Positions 8,265 through 15,285 of a stretch of 64,000 bases of DNA are shown here, piece by piece (position 1 is the first letter of the stretch; each line of letters starts with the position of its first letter). The translations under genes and the position numbers were made by a program. The notes under the pieces are model-generated. The model saw only the letters and a program-made list of their open reading frames with translations, was not told where the DNA came from and did not search any database. This stretch comes from Algoriphagus sp. A40 (GTDB lineage: Bacteria; Bacteroidota; Bacteroidia; Cytophagales; Cyclobacteriaceae), in NCBI RefSeq assembly GCF_002002735.1, contig NZ_MUNY01000031.1, forward strand, positions 24,891 through 88,890, written 5' to 3'.

Positions 8265-9317
8265 ATGAAAACTATCAAAGGTCCGGCAGTCTTTTTGGCA
8301 CAATTTGCCGATGACAAAGCACCTTTCAACAATCTGAAGAATATCAGCCAGTACATGGCTGACCTTGGATATAAAGGAATTCAGATCCCGAGTTGGGATT
8401 CCAGAATGATCGATTTGCAAAAAGCTGCCGAAAGCAAGACATATGCAGACGAAATAAAAGGAGTCGTGGCTGATGCAGGAATGGAAATCACCGAACTTTC
8501 TACCCACCTTCAAGGCCAGCTGGTGGCAGTGCATCCAGCCTACAATGAACTTTTCGACGGCTTTGCTCCGGCAAATCTAAAAGGCGATCTCAAAGGAAAA
8601 TCCGAGTGGGCTACCCAGCAATTGAAGTATGCTGCAAAAGCATCCTCAAATCTTGGGCTTAATGCTTGTGCTTCCTTTTCGGGAGCGCTGATGTGGCATA
8701 CCGTTTATCCTTGGCCGCAGCGTCCCGCTGGATTAGTGGATACAGGCTTTGGCGAATTGGCAAAAAGATGGCTACCGATCCTGAATGAATTTGACCAATA
8801 CGGCGTGGATGTCTGCTACGAACTGCATCCGGGGGAAGATTTGCACGATGGGATTACTTTCGAAATGTTCTTAGAAAAAGTGGGAGGACATAAGCGCGCA
8901 AATATCCTGTATGACCCAAGTCACTTTGTGCTTCAGTGCTTGGATTACCTTCAGTTCATTGATTTTTACCACGATCGGATCAAAATGTTCCATGTGAAAG
9001 ATGCGGAATTTAACCCTACCGGAAAGCAGGGAGTTTATGGCGGATTTCAAGGATGGGTAGAAAGAGCCGGCCGATTTAGATCATTGGGTGATGGACAGGT
9101 TGATTTTGCAGGAATATTTAGCAAACTTTCGCAATACAATTACAGTGGATGGGCTGTATTGGAATGGGAGTGTGCCATCAAGCATCCGGAACAGGGTGCG
9201 GCTGAAGGTGCCCCGTTTATTGACAGTCATATTATAAGAGTTACGGAAAAAGCATTTGATGATTTTGCAAGCACGGGTGCTGATGAAGCATTTAACAGAA
9301 AAATTTTAGGAATTTAA
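8265..9317 (+). CDS. Sugar phosphate isomerase/epimerase (cytoplasmic TIM barrel)
   Basis: The 350-residue protein has no signal peptide. It shows the xylose-isomerase-like TIM-barrel pattern: G-Y-K-G-I-Q-I-P near strand 2, C-Y-E-L-H-P-G-E-D, N-I-L-Y-D-P-S-H-F, M-F-H-V-K-D-A-E-F and a final V-L-E-W-E-C. Glu, Asp and His of these motifs form the divalent-metal site. It follows the Gfo/Idh gene by 31 bases and precedes the cytochrome c gene by 19, so one operon is likely. It is the third barrel of this locus and the only one without an export signal, which suggests a cytoplasmic step of the same pathway. Confidence 0.9.
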   Translation: MKTIKGPAVFLAQFADDKAPFNNLKNISQYMADLGYKGIQIPSWDSRMIDLQKAAESKTYADEIKGVVADAGMEITELSTHLQGQLVAVHPAYNELFDGFAPANLKGDLKGKSEWATQQLKYAAKASSNLGLNACASFSGALMWHTVYPWPQRPAGLVDTGFGELAKRWLPILNEFDQYGVDVCYELHPGEDLHDGITFEMFLEKVGGHKRANILYDPSHFVLQCLDYLQFIDFYHDRIKMFHVKDAEFNPTGKQGVYGGFQGWVERAGRFRSLGDGQVDFAGIFSKLSQYNYSGWAVLEWECAIKHPEQGAAEGAPFIDSHIIRVTEKAFDDFASTGADEAFNRKILGI

Positions 9318-9336
9318 ATACTCTAACTAATAAACA

Positions 9337-9765
9337 ATGAAAATTTCCAAATCATTAAACCTCGGATTGCTCGCATTGGCGGGTTTGGCATTTGCATGTG
9401 GAGGAGGAGAAAAAGCTGCTGAAACTACTGCCCCTGAGGCTTCAACCCCTGCAGCAGCCCCTGCCCAAGAAATCAGCCTTGAAGAAAAATACAAGGATGA
9501 TCCTATCTATATCAAGGGGATCGAAAAAATCAAAGCTTCTGATTGTATGACCTGCCACATGGTAGAGCGCAAGATCATTGGCCCTTCTTATGCTGAGGTA
9601 GCAGCCAAATACGAAAATACCGAGGAAAACGTAACCATGCTTGCTGGAAAAGTAATAGCAGGCGGAGCGGGTGTTTGGGGGGAAGTGATGATGGCGCCAC
9701 ACCCTTCGATCAGTGAAGAAGATGCGAAAGATATGGTTAGATCCATTTTGCTTCTCAAAAAGTAA
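9337..9765 (+). CDS. Lipoprotein cytochrome c (c551/c552 type)
   Basis: The 142-residue protein has a lipoprotein signal with Cys21 (A-F-A-C), an Ala/Pro/Glu-rich linker to about residue 45, and one haem-binding C-M-T-C-H at 70-74. A Met at 118 or 119 (G-E-V-M-M-A-P-H-P) is the likely sixth ligand. This is the arrangement of small monohaem cytochrome c domains that accept electrons from periplasmic dehydrogenases. It lies two bases before the DUF1080 gene. It is probably the electron acceptor of the GMC dehydrogenase encoded on the opposite arm. Confidence 0.93.
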   Translation: MKISKSLNLGLLALAGLAFACGGGEKAAETTAPEASTPAAAPAQEISLEEKYKDDPIYIKGIEKIKASDCMTCHMVERKIIGPSYAEVAAKYENTEENVTMLAGKVIAGGAGVWGEVMMAPHPSISEEDAKDMVRSILLLKK

Positions 9766-9767
9766 TT

Positions 9768-10508
9768 ATGAGAAAAGGCTATTTGGCAATGTGGGCAGCT
9801 GCAGGATTTTTTGCAGCTTGTTCCGCACCTAAGACAGAAGAGGCTACTTCTCAAGATACTGTAGCAGTAGCTGCTCCTGTAGAGGAGTGGGTTTCCCTTT
9901 TTGATGGTCAGACGTTCAACGGTTGGTCAAAATACGGCGGGGGTGAAGTTGGGAAGGCCTGGAAAATTGAAAACGGAGAATTTTTCCTTGATGCTTCCAA
10001 CAAAGACAAATGGGAAGAAGGAGATGGGGGAGATATCGTAACCAATGAAGAGTTTGAGAATTTCCATTTCAAGACGGAATGGAAAATCTCACCTAACGGA
10101 AACAGTGGGATAATTTTCCTAGTACACGAATCACCGGAGTTTACCAACACCTACCATACCGGTCCGGAAATGCAGGTGTTGGATAACAATGGCCACCCTG
10201 ATGCCAAAATCATCAGCCACCGCGCAGGCGATCTTTATGATTTGATCGTAAGCAGCCAGGAAACTGTGAAGCCGGTAGGCGAATGGAATCAAGCTGAGGT
10301 TATTATCAACCAAGGTAAATTGGACTTGATTCTCAATGGTGTTACCGTAGTGTCTACTACACTTTGGACTCCGGAATGGGATGCCTTGGTTGCAGGCAGT
10401 AAATTCAAGGACATGCCGGGTTTTGCGAAGTATAAGAAAGGGAAAATTGCCCTTCAAGACCACGGAGACGTGGTACACTACCGAAATGTGATGATTAAAA
10501 AGTTGTAA
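9768..10508 (+). CDS. DUF1080 lipoprotein (3-keto-disaccharide hydrolase family)
   Basis: The 246-residue protein has a lipobox F-A-A-C with Cys18 and a single DUF1080 concanavalin-like domain: W-V-S-L-F-D-G-Q-T-F-N-G-W, F-H-F-K-T-E-W-K-I-S, N-S-G-I-I-F, P-E-M-Q-V-L-D-N and the ending Y-R-N-V-M-I. Members of this family cleave 3-keto-glucosides or 3-keto-disaccharides. It is probably surface- or periplasm-anchored and acts after the GMC dehydrogenase. A strong terminator follows, making it the last gene of the plus arm. Confidence 0.92.
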   Translation: MRKGYLAMWAAAGFFAACSAPKTEEATSQDTVAVAAPVEEWVSLFDGQTFNGWSKYGGGEVGKAWKIENGEFFLDASNKDKWEEGDGGDIVTNEEFENFHFKTEWKISPNGNSGIIFLVHESPEFTNTYHTGPEMQVLDNNGHPDAKIISHRAGDLYDLIVSSQETVKPVGEWNQAEVIINQGKLDLILNGVTVVSTTLWTPEWDALVAGSKFKDMPGFAKYKKGKIALQDHGDVVHYRNVMIKKL

Positions 10509-10512
10509 TTAA

Positions 10513-10535
10513 AAAGCCCCGATTTCGGGGCTTCT
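10513..10535 (+). terminator. Terminator after DUF1080 gene
   Basis: AAGCCCCGA-TTT-CGGGGCTT forms an 8-bp GC-rich stem starting a few bases after the stop codon, followed by CTTAATTTT. Confidence 0.85.
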
Positions 10536-10786
10536 TAATTTTAGAGTATTCCTATATTTTTTTGGAAGTGGACTTTCAGCCCACATATCGAAACCCAATA
10601 CATAATCCGGCTTTAATTTCTTTCAGAAAATCCAAAAACCTCAGTTTTCCTTTGGAGGTCAAATCCAAACGACCAGGAATGGGGTAAAAACAGCTTAAGC
10701 TTCAAAGCAAAGCAGTCAGTTTGGTACTTGCTCGATAAAAAACGGTATGCCATTCTACAGCAAAAGAATCGAAAGCCTTTAAAAAA
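10536..10786. other. Intergenic stretch with possible gene remnant
   Basis: No intact gene is visible. On the minus strand about 10574-10680 encodes a stretch starting R-L-D-L-T-S-K-G-K-L-R-F-L-D-F-L-K-E-I and then stops. It looks like the C-terminal end of a lost gene but has no start. The right end runs into the tRNA-derived direct repeat. Confidence 0.3.
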
Positions 10787-10847
10787 AGAAAAGCAGACCG
10801 TTTCCAATCTGCTTTGGTGATCCCGCTGGGATTCGAACCCAGGACCC
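10787..10847. repeat. Direct repeat copy A (tRNA-Lys 3' part plus terminator)
   Basis: This 61-base segment matches 11162-11222 with one difference. It comprises the terminator hairpin AGCAGAC/GTCTGCT type and the 3' half of tRNA-Lys. The two copies flank the GIY-YIG gene, 375 bases apart. Confidence 0.9.
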
Positions 10848-10891
10848 TCCCGATCAAAATCGGGATGCTCTGACAGCTGACTTACGGAATC
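10818..10891 (-). pseudogene. Pseudo-tRNA-Lys with replaced anticodon arm
   Basis: On the minus strand the acceptor stem, T arm and D arm follow the functional tRNA-Lys, but the 17-nt anticodon arm is replaced by an 18-nt palindrome TCCCGAT-N4-ATCGGGA (10848-10865). The D stem is mismatched (AGTC opposite GAGC). There is no usable anticodon, so it cannot decode Lys. Its first ten bases supply the stop codon of the GIY-YIG gene. Confidence 0.85.
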
Positions 10892-11133
10892 TTCTTGCTG
10901 ATTAGGGATTCTATGTAAATCCTTGACTTCTTTTTCTTGATCTCCAATTCTCTTTTTTTGGCAGTGATCAGATCCTGGTATTCTTCCCTGTAAACCAGAT
11001 TCCAAGGAACTCCCGTGGAAGTGAATTTGGAATGCCCAATATTATGTTCATACAATCTCCTGTCAAGTTCTTTACATGCACCGATATAGAATTTGTTGAG
11101 TTTTTTGGAGTATAAAATGTAAACCCATGCCAT
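10882..11133 (-). CDS. GIY-YIG nuclease family protein
   Basis: The protein has 83 residues from the Met at 11133, which opens M-A-W-V-Y-I-L-Y-S. An upstream in-frame Met at 11154 would add seven residues. It shows the GIY-YIG core (V-Y-I-L-Y ... F-Y-I-G-A-C at about residues 4-19), R-R-L-Y-E-H-N, K-F-T-S-T-G-V-P-W, a catalytic-type Glu in R-E-E-Y, and the basic tail K-K-R-E-L-E-I-K-K-K-K-S-R. This is a single-domain UvrC-N/YhbQ-like nuclease common in Bacteroidota. It lies inside a tRNA cluster, flanked by 61-base direct repeats derived from tRNA-Lys, and its last codons lie in a pseudo-tRNA. A mobile or homing role is inferred only from that position. Confidence 0.85.
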   Translation of the reverse strand: MAWVYILYSKKLNKFYIGACKELDRRLYEHNIGHSKFTSTGVPWNLVYREEYQDLITAKKRELEIKKKKSRIYIESLISKKIP

Positions 11134-11161
11134 GGCTAAAAAATTGAATTCCATAAAAATA

Positions 11162-11222
11162 AGAAAAGCAGACCGTTTCCAGTCTGCTTTGGTGATCCCG
11201 CTGGGATTCGAACCCAGGACCC
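11162..11222. repeat. Direct repeat copy B (functional tRNA-Lys 3' part plus terminator)
   Basis: This is the second copy of the 61-base repeat at 10787-10847, covering the terminator and 3' part of the intact tRNA-Lys. Confidence 0.9.
11165..11190 (-). terminator. Terminator of tRNA-Lys
   Basis: AGCAGAC/GTCTGCT stem with an eight-base loop starts three bases after the tRNA 3' end. On the minus strand it is followed by TTTTCTTATTTTT. Confidence 0.75.
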
Positions 11223-11265
11223 ATACATTAAAAGTGTATTGCTCTACCAGCTGAGCTACGGAATC
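11193..11265 (-). tRNA. tRNA-Lys(TTT), copy 1
   Basis: The 73-nt cloverleaf has acceptor GATTCCG/CGGGATC with one G-T pair, D stem GCTC/GAGC, anticodon arm ATACA-CTTTTAA-TGTAT with anticodon TTT, T arm CTGGG-TTCGAAT-CCCAG and discriminator A. CCA is not encoded. It is identical in sequence to the copy at 11830-11902. Confidence 0.97.
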
Positions 11266-11306
11266 AGATGTTTTAAGAAAGCCTCTTTTAGCTTTCGACT
11301 TTCTAC

Positions 11307-11365
11307 TCGAACCCAGAACCCTCCCGATAAAAATCGGGATGCTCTACCAGCTGAGCTACGGAATC
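11307..11365 (-). pseudogene. Truncated pseudo-tRNA-Lys, tandem copy 1
   Basis: On the minus strand the acceptor 5' strand, D arm and left half of the T arm of tRNA-Lys are kept exactly. The anticodon arm is the palindrome TCCCGAT-N4-ATCGGGA (11322-11339), and the 3' acceptor half is lost after G-G-T-T-C-G-A. It cannot fold as a tRNA. Confidence 0.85.
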
Positions 11366-11406
11366 AGATGTTTTAAGAAAGCCTCTTTTAGCTTTCGACT
11401 TTCTAC

Positions 11407-11465
11407 TCGAACCCAGAACCCTCCCGATAAAAATCGGGATGCTCTACCAGCTGAGCTACGGAATC
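11407..11465 (-). pseudogene. Truncated pseudo-tRNA-Lys, tandem copy 2
   Basis: This is an exact copy of 11307-11365, shifted by 100 bases, with the palindromic replacement arm at 11422-11439. Confidence 0.85.
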
Positions 11466-11481
11466 GATTAACTACAAATAA

Positions 11482-11503
11482 AAAGCGGAACAAATTCCGC
11501 TCA
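11482..11503 (-). terminator. Terminator after tRNA-Arg
   Basis: AGCGGAA-CAAA-TTCCGCT (11484-11501), followed on the minus strand by TTTTTATTT. It separates the Lys-Pro-Arg transcript from the pseudo-tRNA repeats and tRNA-Lys copy 1. Confidence 0.75.
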
Positions 11504-11512
11504 TTTTTTTTG

Positions 11513-11586
11513 TGATCCGCTTAGGATTCGAACCTAAGACCTACTGCTTAGAAGGCAGTTGCTCTATCCAGCTGAGCTAGCGGACC
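11513..11586 (-). tRNA. tRNA-Arg(TCT)
   Basis: The 74-nt cloverleaf has acceptor GGTCCGC/GCGGATC, anticodon arm ACTGC-CTTCTAA-GCAGT with anticodon TCT, T arm TTAGG-TTCGAAT-CCTAA and discriminator A. Confidence 0.97.
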
Positions 11587-11612
11587 CGGTGACTATCTCT
11601 AGTCCAATAAAG

Positions 11613-11686
11613 TCGGGGTGGCAGGATTCGAACCTACGACCTCCACATCCCAAATGTGGCGCGATACCGGGCTACGCTACACCCCG
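11613..11686 (-). tRNA. tRNA-Pro(TGG)
   Basis: The 74-nt cloverleaf has acceptor CGGGGTG/CACCCCG, anticodon arm CCACA-TTTGGGA-TGTGG with anticodon TGG, T arm GTAGG-TTCGAAT-CCTGC and discriminator A. Confidence 0.97.
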
Positions 11687-11735
11687 AAACTTTTTAAACT
11701 TTTTCAACCGACACGTTTGCCAATTGAGGGATGAA

Positions 11736-11792
11736 AACCTACGGCCTTCCCGATAGCAATCGGGACGAGATACCGGGCTACGCTACACCCCG
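11736..11792 (-). pseudogene. Truncated pseudo-tRNA-Pro with replaced anticodon arm
   Basis: On the minus strand the 5' acceptor strand and D arm match tRNA-Pro almost exactly. The 17-nt anticodon arm is replaced by TCCCGAT-N4-ATCGGGA (11748-11765), the left T-arm strand follows, and then homology ends. It begins 106 bases from the matching point of the intact tRNA-Pro. The same exchange at the same position is seen in the Lys pseudo-copies, although the parent tRNA differs. Confidence 0.85.
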
Positions 11793-11829
11793 AAACTTTT
11801 ACTTTTTAACCCCTTGCGAGCTAAATTTG

Positions 11830-11902
11830 TGATCCCGCTGGGATTCGAACCCAGGACCCATACATTAAAAGTGTATTGCTCTACCAGCTGAGCTACGGAA
11901 TC
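11830..11902 (-). tRNA. tRNA-Lys(TTT), copy 2
   Basis: Identical over all 73 nt to the copy at 11193-11265. It is the first gene of the minus-strand tRNA cluster. Confidence 0.97.
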
Positions 11903-11989
11903 TTAAATCTTGCAAATTGACTCCCTAGCCTTGCTTTTTGCTAGATCATTGCCGTAATTGGACTGCAAATTTATGACTCTGATTTCTAA

Positions 11990-12715
11990 ATGCCAAGCCT
12001 CAAATCAATCTTTCTAGCAAAACTTTCTATATTTTTTCTCCTGTTTTTGCAAAGTATTCATTGTCAGGCCAATGTGCCGCAGCTTTTGGTAGCAGATTCT
12101 TTGTTTCAGCAACGTAGCTACAAGGAAGCGATGGAGATTTACCATATGAATTACCAATTAGGCATCTATTCGCCTTCGATGCTGCTCAAAATGGCCTTCA
12201 TTTCCGAAGGGATTGGGGACAATGAAAACGCCACACTTTACCTAAGCAAGTATTATGATCTGAGCCCCAATCCCCAGACCATAACAAAAATTAAAAGTCT
12301 GACCGGGCAATCCGAACTTGTAGGATATGAGGTCAGCGACGGAATGCGGTTTGTCCTTTTCTTGGTTGAATTCAAGGAGATTATTGTTGGCGCCCTGACA
12401 TTGACTTTGATCCTAACTTTGATATTTCTTTGGGCAAAAGGAAATAAGTTGACTGAAGCCAGATTCTATTGGCCATCTGTTATTCTGATCACCTTGATTT
12501 TTGTCACCAATAATTTTCTTAAAGCTCAAAATGCGGCTTTAGTAACCAATAGCCCTACCTTGATTGTTTCAGAACCAAGTGCAGGAGGAGAAATGGTTGA
12601 TTTGGTAGAGCCCGGCCACCGCGTCAAGATTCGTGCGTCAAAGGATATTTGGTATGAAGTGGAATGGAAAGATAAAATCGCCTATATCCGTAAAGACAAC
12701 GTCACCAGGTTGTAA
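11990..12715 (+). CDS. Signal-peptide protein with TPR-like region, two TM helices and C-terminal SH3 domain
   Basis: The 241-residue protein has a signal peptide (about 1-27), a TPR-like helical region (F-Q-Q-R-S-Y-K-E-A-M-E-I-Y, about 36-100), two membrane helices (about 128-149 and 157-175) and an SH3b-like tail (about 183-241, ending W-Y-E-V-E-W-K-D-K-I-A-Y-I-R). This resembles the C-terminal module of Bacteroidota BatE-type proteins of aerotolerance clusters, but no Bat/MoxR genes are near. Function is unknown; an envelope scaffold role is plausible. It stands alone between the tRNA cluster and a VOC gene. Confidence 0.75.
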   Translation: MPSLKSIFLAKLSIFFLLFLQSIHCQANVPQLLVADSLFQQRSYKEAMEIYHMNYQLGIYSPSMLLKMAFISEGIGDNENATLYLSKYYDLSPNPQTITKIKSLTGQSELVGYEVSDGMRFVLFLVEFKEIIVGALTLTLILTLIFLWAKGNKLTEARFYWPSVILITLIFVTNNFLKAQNAALVTNSPTLIVSEPSAGGEMVDLVEPGHRVKIRASKDIWYEVEWKDKIAYIRKDNVTRL

Positions 12716-12778
12716 CTCGCATCTTGCATAAGCATTTCCATTACTGGCTGTAGTTTTCTCCACAGCCATTTGAACCAT

Positions 12779-12822
12779 TCCCAGCGGGATCACAAAAGTA
12801 GATTGGAAACGGTCTGCTTTTT
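12779..12822 (+). repeat. Inverted remnant of tRNA-Lys 3' end plus terminator
   Basis: TCCCAGCGGGATCA, the tRNA-Lys 3' end, is followed by a copy of its downstream terminator with a few changes, now on the plus strand. It shares the GATTGG variant with repeat copy A at 10787. The functional 5' part of the tRNA is gone. Confidence 0.75.
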
Positions 12823-12910
12823 GCGTTTCTGGCCTTTGAGGAAACCCCTGCTTGGTGAATTTAAAATCTCGCCTAGATTTGGAGTCAAATCACTTTTAAC
12901 CCATGTTCCC

Positions 12911-13273
12911 GTGATAGATTTTAGGCGAATAGACCATGTTTTGATTTGCATTCCTCCCAATTCAAAGGAGGCTGCCAGAAACTTTTACACCGGAAGGTTG
13001 GGGCTAAAAGAAATCTCGGGAGAGCATCCGAATGGAGCTTTGTGGTTTGTGATTGGGGATGCAGAGCTGCATGTTAGAGAGGAGAATCTTGAGATTGGGA
13101 TATCGGGAAGACATCCGGCATTTGAAGTGCATGATTTGGCTAATGCAAAGAAATTTTTACAGGAACAGGGAATCGAAATTACCTTTTCCTCTCTGATTGA
13201 AGGAAGAGACCGGTGTTTCTTTAGAGACCCTTGGGGCAACCGGTTCGAGTTAATCGAATTTGGGAAAAAGTAA
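12911..13273 (+). CDS. VOC family (glyoxalase/bleomycin-resistance fold) protein
   Basis: From a GTG at 12911 this is a 120-residue single VOC domain: I-D-H-V-L-I-C-I-P-P at the start, F-Y-T-G-R-L-G-L-K-E, H-P-A-F-E-V-H-D and the final F-F-R-D-P-W-G-N-R-F-E-L-I. The His and Glu at usual positions could bind a divalent metal. The frame is open back to 12770, but that extension translates the tRNA remnant and is not VOC-like, so the GTG is preferred. Substrate is unknown; the family includes glyoxalases, dioxygenases and resistance proteins. Confidence 0.8.
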   Translation: MIDFRRIDHVLICIPPNSKEAARNFYTGRLGLKEISGEHPNGALWFVIGDAELHVREENLEIGISGRHPAFEVHDLANAKKFLQEQGIEITFSSLIEGRDRCFFRDPWGNRFELIEFGKK

Positions 13274-13310
13274 AAGGGAATTCCGTGCTTTTTACTCGGA
13301 CCTGGCCATT

Positions 13311-13946
13311 CTAAAAACTCAAAGGATCCATGTGCTTGAAGTGCCCGTTTAATTTGATCCTTTCCTTTGCGAGTTCAACTGTTTTGATCACCGGGATCAT
13401 CCGCTTGAAATGTTTGATCAGATAATCCGTTCTCTCACGTTCTGATTCCAGTTGCAGCAATTCCAATTCCTCCTCCAATTTCAATCCCAGCTTATGGGTG
13501 AATGTGTAAGAATTGACGTTTTTCGAATCTATTTCCCCTGGAAAATTTAGCAGATGTAGCATTTCCTTCAGGTAAAAAACGAATTCATGATGTAGGACTT
13601 CGGTGATTTTCGGATCGTCATTCAAAAAAGAAATATTTCCCCCTGCATAGAGTTTTCCCTGCATGGGATTATCAAAACTCAGGATTTTGAAGGGCCTCAA
13701 ACCGCGGGTACGAATATCCAGACGCCCATCTTCATAGCGTTTGTTGATTTTTTCCAGCACGACCTCAGTGCCATACCCGCTCAGCGAATTGATATAGGCG
13801 CAAATCCCCAAAGTAGTCCCGCTTAGCTCCACATCCGCAATTAACTCCCGATAACGAGGTTCAAAAATATGCAGGTTGAGCTCCTCTCCGGGAAATGCCA
13901 CCAATTTCAAGGGAAATAAAGGAAGGTACATGACGGGTCGTTTCAT
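13311..13946 (-). CDS. LON peptidase substrate-binding-domain protein
   Basis: The 211-residue protein matches the N-terminal substrate-recognition domain of Lon: L-P-L-F-P-L-K-L-V-A-F-P-G-E at residues 8-21 and L-H-I-F-E-P-R-Y-R-E-L. It has no ATPase or protease part. Such stand-alone LON-N proteins are common in bacteria; their function is not established. It lies just downstream of gap, separated from it by a terminator. Confidence 0.9.
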   Translation of the reverse strand: MKRPVMYLPLFPLKLVAFPGEELNLHIFEPRYRELIADVELSGTTLGICAYINSLSGYGTEVVLEKINKRYEDGRLDIRTRGLRPFKILSFDNPMQGKLYAGGNISFLNDDPKITEVLHHEFVFYLKEMLHLLNFPGEIDSKNVNSYTFTHKLGLKLEEELELLQLESERERTDYLIKHFKRMIPVIKTVELAKERIKLNGHFKHMDPLSF

Positions 13947-13996
13947 GGATAACAGTCAGCCTTTGCCTATGGTTTTTAACAAGTCCTTTTAGAAAC

Positions 13997-14021
13997 GAAA
14001 AAGCCCCAAATTTTGGGGCCT
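13997..14021 (-). terminator. Terminator of gap
   Basis: GCCCCA/TGGGGC stem at 14003-14019, followed on the minus strand by TTTTTCG, directly after the gap stop codon. Confidence 0.85.
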
Positions 14022-14028
14022 TTAAGAA

Positions 14029-15120
<1,092 letters not shown>

Positions 15121-15285
15121 TTATTACAAATAAACGGATAGCCCAAACTTCTTTAATCTCCCAGAACAGCGAATCACATTGATTTTGAATTCAAACGATT
15201 TCGCGTTCGAAAATTTTTATTTTGGACTTCTGAAGTTTAACAGTTCCGATTTTCAAAGAGTTTCAAAATAAAATTCCCTTTTCAA

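Larger units (their letters stand above)
11241..11465. repeat. Perfect 100-bp tandem repeat, 2.25 copies
   Basis: Units 11241-11340 and 11341-11440 are identical, and 11441-11465 repeats the first 25 bases. Each unit begins with the 5' 25 nt of tRNA-Lys (as read on the minus strand), followed by its 5' flank and a pseudo-tRNA T-arm half plus palindrome. The absence of any difference points to very recent duplication or continued gene conversion. Confidence 0.97.

Noticed and set aside
10613..11005. 130-residue minus-strand open frame overlapping the GIY-YIG gene
   Set aside because: It runs through the pseudo-tRNA and the terminator hairpin and shows no domain; the GIY-YIG frame explains the DNA better.
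11241..11465. CRISPR-like array suggested by regular 100-bp repeats near a nuclease gene
   Set aside because: The whole 100 bases repeat with no variable spacer, and the unit is clearly tRNA-derived. No cas1/cas2 or leader is present.
12770..12910. N-terminal extension of the VOC protein
   Set aside because: The translated extension is the tRNA-Lys remnant in another reading; the domain begins after the GTG at 12911.
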